Positions 26,749-35,573 of a DNA stretch of 64,000 nucleotides are shown here, in pieces. Source of the DNA: Symmachiella macrocystis. GTDB lineage: Bacteria > Planctomycetota > Planctomycetia > Planctomycetales > Planctomycetaceae. The notes under the pieces are model-generated. The model was not told the DNA's origin. It was given only the letters and a program-made list of their open reading frames with translations, and searched no databases. Each line of letters starts with the position of its first letter. The first letter of the stretch is position 1. Location: the NCBI RefSeq assembly GCF_007860075.1, contig NZ_SJPP01000001.1:1-64000 (forward strand), given 5' to 3'. Position numbers and translations under genes: made by a program.

Positions 26749-27924
26749 CTAAGCGGCCCGATTTTGCTTGACATCTTCCGGGGATGTTTCCGTCACGGGA
26801 ACATCCACAGCAGCGGGACGGTTTTTCACGCGTTTGCGCGGACGGACCGGAACGGCAACTTGATCCACGACATGGGGCAATTCGCCATTGGGGCCGAGCG
26901 TGCTGTAAACAATGCCCGTGCGCATATCGACCAATTCCTGCCGGCTCAAATGAACGGGAGGCGTTTCGTATAACACACGCAGCGCCTGTTGGAGCGGCAT
27001 TTCGTGGTACCGCGTGCCAAAATGTTCCTTAAGCGCCGCTTGAATCTTGGGAGCATGTTTGGAGTTCGCATAAGGCATGACGTGGTGTTCGACGTGGTAG
27101 CCAAAATTCAGGTGCAACCAACTCACCCAACGGGGCGTCGAAACGGTCAGCGAATTGATGAGCGGATCGTTCTCGTCCTGCGTCTCGTCGCAGAAGAGAT
27201 GGTTGGTGCTGATGTAAAACATCTGCACACAATTCGCCACAACCATGGGAAGCAGATAAATGAAGGCAAAATTGTAGGGGCCGACGGCGTATCCGACTCC
27301 GGCCCAAAACGCGACCATGGCCGAAAAGAGTGCCAATTGCTTACGTCGCTGTGCCGGTTTCCAGTATTCGAACACTTTGCTGTGCACGAACAACGTAACC
27401 AGTGCATGGAAAGAAAACCAAAAGCCCATGAAAAACCAACTGCGGAGATAGCCGGAGCCGGGAGCTAGTTTCGTCGTGAATTTCGCAAACGGGGCTTTGC
27501 GATTCATGTAGACGTCGCCGAACGAATCGGGATCGCGGCCGGTTTTGGACGTATGACAGTGATGCGAGCGATTGTGCCAGGCCTTCCAATGTTCGGGGCT
27601 GATACAGTACGGCAGCATGCAGATCCCGCTGAGCCAGTTTTGCAGCGTGCCGTTTTTCACGACCGTTCCATGCAAAATCTCATGCGCTAGATACATCAAA
27701 CACCCAAAACTGTGGCCAATCGCCGCGGACAACAGCAAACGAAAACCCCAATGGATATTGGTCAATAACAGGGCACTGATCGAGGCGGCGATGATTGCCA
27801 AATGCGGGATCAGCCACAGAAGTTGCCACGGATTCCGCTCAAACACCTCGGGCGGAAGCACCTGTTTTAGCTCTTTAGCGTAGTAGCTTCCAGGGCGTAA
27901 ACTTGGCGAATTATCGATGAGAAT
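26749..27924 (-). CDS. Fatty-acid desaturase family protein
   Basis: The protein is about 391 residues with four hydrophobic segments and the three histidine boxes of membrane di-iron desaturases. These are HEILHGT, HNRSHHCH and HVEHH in the FGYHVEHHVMPY block. It should insert a double bond or hydroxyl into an acyl chain or carotenoid-like substrate in the membrane. The start is unresolved: there is no ATG, GTG or TTG between the conserved N-terminus and the terminator of the upstream gene. AGAGGAG stands just before an ATT codon at 27924, used here as a working start. The upstream ATG at 28170 lies inside a terminator stem and cannot be right. Confidence 0.85.
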   Translation of the reverse strand: MLIDNSPSLRPGSYYAKELKQVLPPEVFERNPWQLLWLIPHLAIIAASISALLLTNIHWGFRLLLSAAIGHSFGCLMYLAHEILHGTVVKNGTLQNWLSGICMLPYCISPEHWKAWHNRSHHCHTSKTGRDPDSFGDVYMNRKAPFAKFTTKLAPGSGYLRSWFFMGFWFSFHALVTLFVHSKVFEYWKPAQRRKQLALFSAMVAFWAGVGYAVGPYNFAFIYLLPMVVANCVQMFYISTNHLFCDETQDENDPLINSLTVSTPRWVSWLHLNFGYHVEHHVMPYANSKHAPKIQAALKEHFGTRYHEMPLQQALRVLYETPPVHLSRQELVDMRTGIVYSTLGPNGELPHVVDQVAVPVRPRKRVKNRPAAVDVPVTETSPEDVKQNRAA

Positions 27925-28127
27925 CGCTCCTCTCGAGCGATCGGCGGACGGGCCAATCCGGGGATATGACAGGGATAAAATCCACAGAGCCAGAGATGTT
28001 GACTGGCCAATTGAGGGGGATCCTAAGAGAATTCCAGAGAACGAGCAAGGCGAATATTGAGACAGGATTTTTGCCTCTAATTTGCCATGAAAATGGCATT
28101 CCCGGCGACGTTTTGAGATGCGATTTA

Positions 28128-28167
28128 CAAAAAAAACGGCCGGCGAGAAACAGTGTCTCGCCGGCCG
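28128..28167 (-). terminator. Strong intrinsic terminator
   Basis: CGGCCGGCGAGA (28137-28148) and TCTCGCCGGCCG (28156-28167) form a perfect 12-bp stem with a 7-base loop. On the minus strand it is followed by a run of eight Ts. It ends the transcript of the gene at 28208-28873. Confidence 0.9.
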
Positions 28168-28207
28168 CATTCAATGGTCCTGTTGCCAATCTACAGTTGA
28201 TTCCGAA

Positions 28208-28873
28208 TTAACGGGAAGATCCGAACATTGCGGGACGACCGTTGCGGGATTGATTTCGCCCGGTCCGTTTCCGATTTTTGTTGCTGTTGTTATTTCGATT
28301 GTTGTTACGGTTGCGGTTGTTGTTGCGGCTATTGGCATCGAAAACCACGGTTTTGCGATCATCGATGGTCGTGCCACCGGGACGCTGGTTGTTGCGAGGA
28401 CGACGGTTGTAGTTAGGTCGTCGGTTGTTTTTGGGACGTCGGCTCTTTCCCCCCACGCTGAAGACCACCGTATCTTGATCGTCGATGGTCACACCACCCG
28501 GTCCCGGCCGGTTGCAACCGGGGTGGGGATTCGAGTAACGACGGACGCGTTGGCGGGTCAATTTACCGTGCGGACGACCGTAGCTGGTCCAGGTCCAACC
28601 AAATTCGCGAACCAACTGACCGTTGTTGTCACGGAAGTAGCGATCGATGTAACGTTTCGAACCGGGATCGACGTACATCCGACCGGGATCGAAGGCACTC
28701 TCACGCACGCTGACGCGTTCGCGTTTGACGTAGGTGTGATCGTTGAACGGATCGTAGTAGACATCGGTTTGGCTGCCGCCGCCGACGATGGGGTTCTGAG
28801 CTTTCGCTTCGTCCGCCATGTTGCCAATTCCACCCAAGACCGCCACTGTCAAAATGATTTGAAAAGCCTTCAT
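28208..28873 (-). CDS. Secreted protein with duplicated motif and Asn/Arg-rich tail
   Basis: The 221-residue protein has a signal peptide (MKAFQIILTVAVLGGIGN...AKA). A motif of about 16 residues, PGGVTIDDQDTVVFSV and PGGTTIDDRKTVVFDA, occurs twice in the second half. The last 50 residues are almost only Asn, Arg, Lys and Gly. The family is unknown. The low-complexity basic tail could bind nucleic acid or polyanionic polysaccharide, but that is a guess. The ATG at 28873 has AAGGGGAA upstream, and the gene ends at a strong terminator, so it is probably a single-gene transcript. Confidence 0.7.
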   Translation of the reverse strand: MKAFQIILTVAVLGGIGNMADEAKAQNPIVGGGSQTDVYYDPFNDHTYVKRERVSVRESAFDPGRMYVDPGSKRYIDRYFRDNNGQLVREFGWTWTSYGRPHGKLTRQRVRRYSNPHPGCNRPGPGGVTIDDQDTVVFSVGGKSRRPKNNRRPNYNRRPRNNQRPGGTTIDDRKTVVFDANSRNNNRNRNNNRNNNSNKNRKRTGRNQSRNGRPAMFGSSR

Positions 28874-29276
28874 CGTTGTTCCCCTTGTGTGTTTTGTGTG
28901 TTTCCCGCCGCCGCTTCGTGCCCCCGTGTCCTCCACGACCAGCTTTTATTGTTTGGCGACCTCTAGTGTTTCCTGACCGGCTCGTTCTGACTTCCGGATA
29001 TGTAAGTGACATAAAGCAACGAGCATGCCAAAACCCATGCCCTGCAAAAACATACCCGTAACCACTTATCCAGAAACAACTTGCAAAACACGCCCTTTTA
29101 ATGACGAACCAACCTGCGAGCAGTCATATTGATTTAAATGTAGTCACATTATGGGCGCACGGGGCGGCAATGCGCCCATATTTCGACACCGCACAGTGAC
29201 TGCGCGTCACCTCAGCTGGTTTTGCTGAATTTGCGCAAGCTAAAGCGCTGACCAGCCGATGGGGCCACGGCCGGCC
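28874..29276. other. Intergenic region with a perfect hairpin
   Basis: No gene is seen in these 403 bases. TATGGGCGCA (29150-29159) and TGCGCCCATA (29171-29180) form a perfect 10-bp inverted repeat 97 bases beyond the exonuclease stop codon. No T-run follows on the minus strand. It may mark the 3' end of the exonuclease transcript. Confidence 0.4.
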
Positions 29277-29822
29277 TTAGCGCACGATGTGCGGCAACAG
29301 CCGCGCGATATTGCGGGCATCGTCGATGCCCCGGTGGTGCGTCCCGGTTAGTTCGAGACCGACGCGCGTCATGGCCTTGGCCATTCCCAATCGTTTGCGG
29401 ATGCCCAGACGGATAGAAAACTGGGCCTTCAGGTTCAGGTGGTCCTCGCCAAAAGGATAATCCACACCGTGATGCGCGCAATCCTGACGCAATTGGTGCC
29501 GGTCGTAGTCACCCCATGAACAGAACAGCGGATCGGCAAAACCAAGAGACCAGGCGACGAATTGCTCAAAGACCTCTGCAAATCCCTGGGCGACATCGAC
29601 ATCCTGTTGCGTGATGGAAGTCAATTCCCGGCAAAACTCGGAAAGCTGCTGGTGCCGTACGGGACGGATGAATGATTGAAACTCGCTGACAGGTAGCAAT
29701 TTCGTCGCTTCGACCATGACAGCGCCGATTTCGATGGTTTCCATTTGATCACGCGGAACCGAACCATCGTCGCTGCACGTGGCTTCGAGATCGACGACAA
29801 GGTAGTGGCCAATGGTTTCCAT
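29277..29822 (-). CDS. DEDDh 3'-5' exonuclease, ERI-1-like
   Basis: The 181-residue protein is a stand-alone RNase T/DnaQ-type exonuclease. The acidic motif is VVDLEATC, with the DxE pair. The closing HRGIDDARNIARL holds the His and Asp of the DEDDh site. The layout and the SWGDYDRHQL block resemble the ERI-1/KapD group acting on RNA ends. It is probably a cytoplasmic 3'-end-trimming nuclease. The ATG at 29822 is preferred over a GTG at 29831 because GGAAG is spaced better for it. Confidence 0.85.
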   Translation of the reverse strand: METIGHYLVVDLEATCSDDGSVPRDQMETIEIGAVMVEATKLLPVSEFQSFIRPVRHQQLSEFCRELTSITQQDVDVAQGFAEVFEQFVAWSLGFADPLFCSWGDYDRHQLRQDCAHHGVDYPFGEDHLNLKAQFSIRLGIRKRLGMAKAMTRVGLELTGTHHRGIDDARNIARLLPHIVR

Positions 29823-29912
29823 GGGGTTCACACTTCCGTTATTGCGACATCGAATTCTTGGCTGAGATTTGTGAGTAGCGGGCCGTTGTGACTCTCATCA
29901 AGACCTGAGTCG

Positions 29913-31295
29913 TCAATTGCCTAAGCGACCGCTCAATTCCTCGAACTTTCGTTCCAAGCGTTGCCGAGTAATTTTCGCGTTGATTTTGTCGCTGAGTGCG
30001 TGACACATTTCCAAAAAGCAATCGGCGGCGCGGTCATCACTGAGATCGTGCGCCGAAACTTTTCGCAGCGCGCCTTGCCGCAGGTCGGTGACCTCGTCGA
30101 GTAGTTTTTGCAGACGCGTGCAATCGTCGGTGCCTGATTTCTGATCGAGATCGACTTGTCGTCGTTCGATTTCTAATAACGATTTGATGCACTGATCTAA
30201 CCAATGTTCTTTGCGGCGGCGAGCGGCTGCTGCGTACCAGCGAAACAACAGGAACACAGCAATCATTGAGGAGACCAAAAAAGACCGCATTCCCTCGGTG
30301 GCCTCGACGAAATCGGTCGGCAGCAGCGGTTTTAGCTCGGGGTCGTAGTAAGCTGTGGCGCCGGGATGCATCTCGAATTCCGGTTTTTGCATGGCCACCG
30401 CTTTGCCGCCATCCACCAGATCTCCTAGGTCATTTGCCAGCAAAAACTTCTCAGACAGAAATATACTTGCCACCGCCTCGACCAAGTTGGCGTCGACGCC
30501 GTTGTTCGTTAACAAGCTGGCGCGAATGGAAATGGTCTTCACGTCGGTCGGCGGAAACGCCGAGGGATAGGAGTCATACATTCCGGCAGGAATCGTATAC
30601 GGAGAGGGGAGGATGAGTTTGCGAGTGAACGCTTCCGCATAGGGGATCGTCAATAGGTCGCACGTTTCTTCCTCGGCCAACTGCGTCAGGGTTTTGGCGT
30701 GCGTGCCGAGGGTCATAAACGCAGCGTCGAGTTCCCCTGTGGCGAATTGCTTACGGACATCGACGAAACTCAGATACTGGGCGTCGACATCCGTTTCTTT
30801 TAGGCCGAAGTGCTTCAACAACAATTTGCTCATCGCGTAGTCGCCGGACGTTTTTTCGCCGAGCGCCACCTTCCGCCCCACAAGATCCCCCGGCGACGTA
30901 ATTCCCGATCCGCGGCGGACGAACCAATGCGTCACTTCAGGATAAACGTTGGCGACAAACCGTGGTTGTAACTTGCTGCTATCGGAATGTTTTGGGTCCA
31001 GGACGCGTTCGGTCCCGGGTTGATACAAAGCAAAATCTACGTCGCCTTGACGAAGCAACCGCAGATTGTCGAGCGAACCATGCGTATCCTTCTCCAACTT
31101 CACCTCAATCCCCAACTGCGCCTCGATCTCCTTTGCCAGATCCGCGGCGATTTGTTGATATTGCCCTTCTTGAGGACCACTGGCAATCATGATCGACTTG
31201 GGAAAGGCTGTGAATTGGTGGTAGAGGGCGGGCACCAGAAAGGGCATCGTAGCCAGGGCAGCTACAATAGCGATTCCAATGATGGTTTTTCGCAT
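29913..31295 (-). CDS. TAXI-family TRAP solute receptor with C-terminal membrane helix and cytoplasmic tail
   Basis: The protein is 460 residues. An N-terminal signal or anchor (IGIAIVAALATMPFLVPAL) is followed by a TAXI-type periplasmic binding domain (SIMIASGPQEGQYQQIAADLA...VDFALYQPGTERV...GRKVALGEKTSGDYAMSKLLL). Unlike standard TAXI receptors it continues into a second hydrophobic helix near residue 342-360 and a charged helical tail of about 100 residues. This layout suggests a membrane receptor that passes a ligand signal inside, or a tethered binding protein. No TRAP permease is nearby. The ATG at 31295 has GAGG at six bases. Confidence 0.85.
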   Translation of the reverse strand: MRKTIIGIAIVAALATMPFLVPALYHQFTAFPKSIMIASGPQEGQYQQIAADLAKEIEAQLGIEVKLEKDTHGSLDNLRLLRQGDVDFALYQPGTERVLDPKHSDSSKLQPRFVANVYPEVTHWFVRRGSGITSPGDLVGRKVALGEKTSGDYAMSKLLLKHFGLKETDVDAQYLSFVDVRKQFATGELDAAFMTLGTHAKTLTQLAEEETCDLLTIPYAEAFTRKLILPSPYTIPAGMYDSYPSAFPPTDVKTISIRASLLTNNGVDANLVEAVASIFLSEKFLLANDLGDLVDGGKAVAMQKPEFEMHPGATAYYDPELKPLLPTDFVEATEGMRSFLVSSMIAVFLLFRWYAAAARRRKEHWLDQCIKSLLEIERRQVDLDQKSGTDDCTRLQKLLDEVTDLRQGALRKVSAHDLSDDRAADCFLEMCHALSDKINAKITRQRLERKFEELSGRLGN

Positions 31296-31617
31296 TTGGT
31301 GCCTCGTTTGTCGTGACCAGGGTGATGGGAACCAGGGGGTTTAGTCGTCGTTAAGTAGAGAGTCTATCAGGACAACGTCAGGTGAATCGAAGTGGAGCAA
31401 AAAATCTGAGACTATATTTTAGGATCGCTCCCGTTTCTTAAGGAAACGATAATCGCCCCTACAGACGGGGTAAAGCGGTGGACGCGAGGTGGGTGGCACA
31501 ATTCCGGACAACCTCGTCTTGACCTGTCTGGCAGAATTTAAGATATTCCCGCCCGTTTGATCGCCGCGCCTCGTGGCGATTCGTCGGAAACCGGCAACCA
31601 AGGAAGGGATGTCGCCC
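31296..31617. other. Divergent intergenic region
   Basis: This 322-base stretch lies between the minus-strand TAXI gene and the plus-strand membrane protein and should hold both promoters. No small gene or strong hairpin is seen. Confidence 0.3.
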
Positions 31618-32265
31618 ATGAAAAAGTGGTTAGCCACAGCTTTTATTTGCTGTTATCTCGGCGCTTTGTCCGTCGGTTTTTTGGCGCATACATTCACCTT
31701 CGGCGTGGGATCGCACCCCGCAATGTATTTCATCGTTTGGGATATGTTTTGTGGTTGGTCGGCGCATTCCAGCGAACTGCACCTGATTGCTGAAGGGGAA
31801 AGTGGCGATTATTATCGACTGACCCCTGCTCCCTGGGGTGACTTTGTGCCGTTCGCGACGGGGCCGCGGCAGGACTATGACGCGCACAACATGTTCACCG
31901 GAAAAATTGCCGCCAACATTTTACGACACACTTCGCACGAAGCGATGCTACGTATTTTAGTTGTCGAAAAATCGTGGCCCAAGAAATTCAATGTGCCCGA
32001 CAACGTTTGGGCACAGAATTACGCAGAGCCAAAGGATGTGCAATTTTACTATCGTGTACGAGCGGAAGTCACACCCGATGGAACGACAACGGGCGTGCGC
32101 AACTCGTGGCTGGAGTCACAAGTCGCGCGGGTGATGACCGACAATCCGCGGCTGCGGCAAGATGCGCGCTCAAACGATTCACCTTACATCGTGACGCGTC
32201 CAACACAGAATCACGGCGACAATTCACCCGCCCTGCCCTTCAAGCTCTCGCCGAACGCGCAGTAG
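31618..32265 (+). CDS. Membrane-anchored hypothetical protein linked to HTTM protein
   Basis: The 215-residue protein has one N-terminal membrane helix (WLATAFICCYLGALSVGFLA) and a soluble part containing PAPWGDFVPFATGPRQDYD. I know no family name for it. It sits 58 bases before an HTTM-domain gene and likely shares its transcript. The ATG at 31618 is favoured because GGAAGGG lies nine bases before it; an ATG at 31609 is too close to that site. Confidence 0.65.
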   Translation: MKKWLATAFICCYLGALSVGFLAHTFTFGVGSHPAMYFIVWDMFCGWSAHSSELHLIAEGESGDYYRLTPAPWGDFVPFATGPRQDYDAHNMFTGKIAANILRHTSHEAMLRILVVEKSWPKKFNVPDNVWAQNYAEPKDVQFYYRVRAEVTPDGTTTGVRNSWLESQVARVMTDNPRLRQDARSNDSPYIVTRPTQNHGDNSPALPFKLSPNAQ

Positions 32266-32323
32266 TTACTGCGTCGCCGTTGCGACAAACGATCATTCCC
32301 CTCTTCTGTGGAATAGGAATCCG

Positions 32324-33889
32324 ATGAAGAACGAATATGCCCGCCTTCGCAATGAATCTTCGAGCCTAGCACGCAGCTGGGACCGGTTTTTCTTTGCCCA
32401 AGAAGTCCCCTACGGCTTGGCGATGATTCGGATCATTCTCCCGCTGGTCATGATGTTCGACGTCGCGCGGCGCTGGCCGTATGCCCGCGAGCTATTTTCG
32501 ACCGATGGGGCTACGGCGCCCTTGGCACAATCGTTCGGATATCTGAACTACCTGCCGGAGTTTTCCGGGACAATCGTCGTAGCGCTCTACACAGCGCTGG
32601 TGTTTAGTCTGATTACGATGTCCTTGGGATGGTTCACTCGGACCTCGACGACGATCGTATTGGTCCTATACCCTTATTTTTGCATGTTGGACTGGATCAG
32701 TTCCACGACAAAATATGTAGTGGTCGCCACGCACGTCATCTTGATGCTCTGTTTGGCACGTCCGGGAGCAATCTGGTCGGTGGATGCTTGGTTGAAAGGC
32801 CGCCGTGAACGGTCTCCATGGCCCGGGGAAGCCCATCGCGAGCTTCCCACAGTCGCTGTCTGGCCGCAACGGTTGATCCAATTGTTAATCGCAATTATGT
32901 ACTTTGCCGCCATGATCACCAAGTTGCATACGCCGGCGTTTTTCAGCGGCGAACAAATGCAGTATTGGTTGATGACCTACATTTATTACGATCAGCCGTT
33001 GGGAGACTATCTCTCGCAATATCCGATGGTCTCGATTATCGCCGCATATACCACGGTGATCTGGGAGGCGTTGTTTCTTGCCTGTGTATGGCGTGGGCGT
33101 CTGCGGGGTTGGATGCTGGGAATCGGCGTGCTGTTCCATTTGGGAACCGTGTTCATGTTAGGATTGGTCGTTTTCCCTGCGATCATGCTGACGATCTATT
33201 TGTCGTTTTTGAATCAACACGATGTGCAACGACTCGCTGCGAGTTGGCGACGGTGGAAACGACATTCTCCGCTGCTCGCGCGGATGTCGACGAGAATCTC
33301 CGTATGGGGCCAAGGTGCGGCTTTGCCGCGGGCATCGACAGGTCGCCGCGTGGCCTCGGCTGTCACGTTTCTGATTGCCATTGGCTTATTCAGTGTCGCG
33401 GGAGTCGCCCTGGAATATCGACTCGATCACTACGGTGTGCGGCATCCCGACGGACTGTATACGCTGGAGCGGATCCCCGAGGAAGAGGTTCGCAACATGC
33501 TGAGTAACGACACCTCGATACGGGAACAAGATAAGTTTCTGTCCTTCAAGGTTGGGGATTGGATTGTAGCTGACCACCTGTTGAACCAACGCGACACTTT
33601 TCAGACTGGTGAGTTGATTTTAGTGCAAGCGGCACTCAATCCGCCGCACGAAGATTTGTGGGTCGAAGTGAATTTGCATGACTCGGAGGGTAAGAAAGTG
33701 TCGCACGTCGGCCAAATCGTGCCCCGTGAGGACTTGCGGGTCTTTTTCAATTATCGCCTGGACGAATCGTTTGAGCCGGGTGATTATGAGCTCGTCCTCA
33801 AAAGCAGTGGACAGGAAATCTCGCGGCGGAAGTTCCGTTTGCTCCCGTCGGATGAGGGATCGCAGTTGCCGGCGCCGGTTGCCAACTAA
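32324..33889 (+). CDS. HTTM-domain integral membrane protein (vitamin-K carboxylase-like)
   Basis: The 521-residue protein has eight or more hydrophobic segments in the first 330 residues. The pattern matches the HTTM domain related to vitamin-K-dependent gamma-carboxylase (ARSWDRFFFAQEVPYGLAMIR near the start, then YPYFCMLDWISSTT and ITKLHTPAFFSGEQMQYW). The C-terminal 170 residues are soluble and look beta-rich. The bacterial function is not established. The gene is the second in a run with the preceding anchored protein; a small membrane protein gene follows 113 bases on. Confidence 0.8.
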   Translation: MKNEYARLRNESSSLARSWDRFFFAQEVPYGLAMIRIILPLVMMFDVARRWPYARELFSTDGATAPLAQSFGYLNYLPEFSGTIVVALYTALVFSLITMSLGWFTRTSTTIVLVLYPYFCMLDWISSTTKYVVVATHVILMLCLARPGAIWSVDAWLKGRRERSPWPGEAHRELPTVAVWPQRLIQLLIAIMYFAAMITKLHTPAFFSGEQMQYWLMTYIYYDQPLGDYLSQYPMVSIIAAYTTVIWEALFLACVWRGRLRGWMLGIGVLFHLGTVFMLGLVVFPAIMLTIYLSFLNQHDVQRLAASWRRWKRHSPLLARMSTRISVWGQGAALPRASTGRRVASAVTFLIAIGLFSVAGVALEYRLDHYGVRHPDGLYTLERIPEEEVRNMLSNDTSIREQDKFLSFKVGDWIVADHLLNQRDTFQTGELILVQAALNPPHEDLWVEVNLHDSEGKKVSHVGQIVPREDLRVFFNYRLDESFEPGDYELVLKSSGQEISRRKFRLLPSDEGSQLPAPVAN

Positions 33890-34002
33890 GCAAACGTTCG
33901 CTTAAACTGCATCGATGTTCGTCTGCTATTTCTCTCCCGTTTGCGAAGCGAACGAGACTGAAATCATTTCGCATCGGAATTTCCCGGATCGAGGCGCTTC
34001 GT

Positions 34003-34548
34003 ATGTGGTTCACTGACAATCCTTGGCCGCCGATCGTCTTGTTTGCCTGCCTGGCGGTCGTCTTCTTTGCGATTTGGACCTCAAAGCGCCGCAAAATCCT
34101 CTTAGTCGCCGCTGCCGCGATGCTCGTTCTGGGGGGAGCCACCTACGTCCTGGAAGAGTCGATCGTAACCGATGAGGAGTTGGTGGAACGTGAACTGCTG
34201 CAGATGACCGATGCCTTTCACCGACTTGATATCGAAGGCACATTGGAATTCTTCTCGGTACAGGCGGAACCGATTCGCGGCTACGTCCGCCAAGGCGGCG
34301 ATATGCTCACCGATATTAACACGCTCCGCATCACTGATGTAGACGTAGAACTGCTCGCCGAAGGCAGTCGCGCCAAGACCCACTTCCGCGCCAATGGCGA
34401 AGCGACCGCCATCGCCGTGGGTCGCCAACGCTTTAGCACGCGGTGGGAACTCACCTGGCAGCGCGAAGGTGAGGCTTGGAAGGTGATTGATGTCGAGCGG
34501 TTGCATCCAACGTCCGGAGAGACAATCACTCCCTTTTCTTGGCAGTAG
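34003..34548 (+). CDS. Small membrane protein with NTF2-like C-terminal domain
   Basis: The 181-residue protein has two N-terminal membrane helices (WPPIVLFACLAVVFFAIW and ILLVAAAAMLVLGGATYVL). A soluble part follows, in which ELLQMTDAFHRLDIEGTLEFF and WELTWQREGEAWKVIDVER resemble SnoaL/NTF2-like folds. The ligand or enzyme activity is unknown. The gene follows the HTTM gene on the same strand and may belong to its group. Confidence 0.65.
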   Translation: MWFTDNPWPPIVLFACLAVVFFAIWTSKRRKILLVAAAAMLVLGGATYVLEESIVTDEELVERELLQMTDAFHRLDIEGTLEFFSVQAEPIRGYVRQGGDMLTDINTLRITDVDVELLAEGSRAKTHFRANGEATAIAVGRQRFSTRWELTWQREGEAWKVIDVERLHPTSGETITPFSWQ

Positions 34549-34873
34549 CGAGCCACCGCGACAGCCCCCTCTAAAGTGCTGCATATCAGCTGCCTGGGCG
34601 TCAAAATTCCGCATGCTGCGCGATGCGACAAGGTCGATCGCTGAAGGCTGACTCCGCCCTGGTACAAACAGACTACACCCATGGCCTATCTCATTAGTGT
34701 CTCTGAGAAAACATTCACCTAAAGAGTTCAAATACGGCTAATATAGGTAGGGATACCCCGCTTCATTGGTATTTATCATGAATTTCTGGTGACGATATGC
34801 CAATATAACAGGTAGGGAAAAACCTTAACTAAGTTAATACGAGCGATTGAAAATCACTAATAGGGAGTCGTAT
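34549..34873. other. AT-rich intergenic region
   Basis: The last 200 bases of this stretch are distinctly AT-rich for the window and lead into the small zinc-ribbon gene. TAATATAGGTAGGGATA near 34739 and CCAATATAACAGGTAGGGA near 34800 share a TATA...AGGTAGGGA pattern that may be a repeated regulatory element. No other gene is seen. Confidence 0.35.
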
Positions 34874-35083
34874 GTGGCCCTTTTAAAATGCAAATGCGGC
34901 ATGATCATGTCATCTTATGCAAAAGATGAATCGGTTCGCTGCTCGCGTTGCGGAAACAGTACATTAGAACCGGTACTGGATGGACCGGATATCCCTGATG
35001 CCAGACCACCATCCACTCCGCCCAATGCTATTGAAACGACTCTGCATAGCGACAAGACTTCAGGACGCACCCAAGAGACATAA
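34874..35083 (+). CDS. Small zinc-ribbon protein
   Basis: The frame encodes 69 residues with a CKCG...CSRCGN arrangement, four cysteines spaced to bind zinc, followed by a Pro-rich, probably disordered tail. The GTG at 34874 has AGGGAG six bases upstream, which is much better than the TTG at 34847. It stands alone in a 1-kb gene-poor region. No family is recognised; nucleic-acid or protein binding is possible. Confidence 0.55.
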   Translation: MALLKCKCGMIMSSYAKDESVRCSRCGNSTLEPVLDGPDIPDARPPSTPPNAIETTLHSDKTSGRTQET

Positions 35084-35573
35084 GTCGAACTTTAGGTTTC
35101 AACCGTGCGGGTTCGCGATCACTTGCAAATCCCGGAAGAAACCTCGCTCACTGCTACAGGTTCGGAACCACCCTTGGCGACGACGCTGAATCGGCTTAGA
35201 GCGTTCGTGCGGGTCTGGGTACCTAGGATTGCTTAGACAACCGGCTGGCTCCTGGTTGAGTTATCAAGCAACGCTGCTGGTTAACGCTTGCTGGTTCATG
35301 TTGTTGCAACATCCAGCTCGTTCGATATCCTCTTTATCCCCCTCTCCCCCCGAAGAGCGATACCAGCGGCTACATTGCTAATCGAGGAGTGCAACTCAAA
35401 GAAGTGCGAGCTGGGATATTGCGCTGAGACCACCGCCTGGCAGTTTCTGTGTTGCGTGCCAACCGGTTTTTCGTGCACGACGCCTAACTGACAAGTTACG
35501 GCGGATTTGCGTTTAGGGGGATGACAGGCTACCGTTTCGGGATTGCTCATCATCCCCTACAGAAGGAATCGCT
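35084..35573. other. Intergenic region before sialidase-like gene
   Basis: No gene is convincing in 490 bases. ATGTTG...CAACAT forms a small inverted repeat near 35299-35313, and several GCTGGTT copies lie just before it (35244-35294). AAGGAA just before 35574 serves the downstream gene. Confidence 0.3.

Noticed and set aside
27925-28170. ATG at 28170 as start of the desaturase
   Set aside because: The codon lies at the edge of the perfect terminator stem of the neighbouring gene and would add residues not expected in the family.
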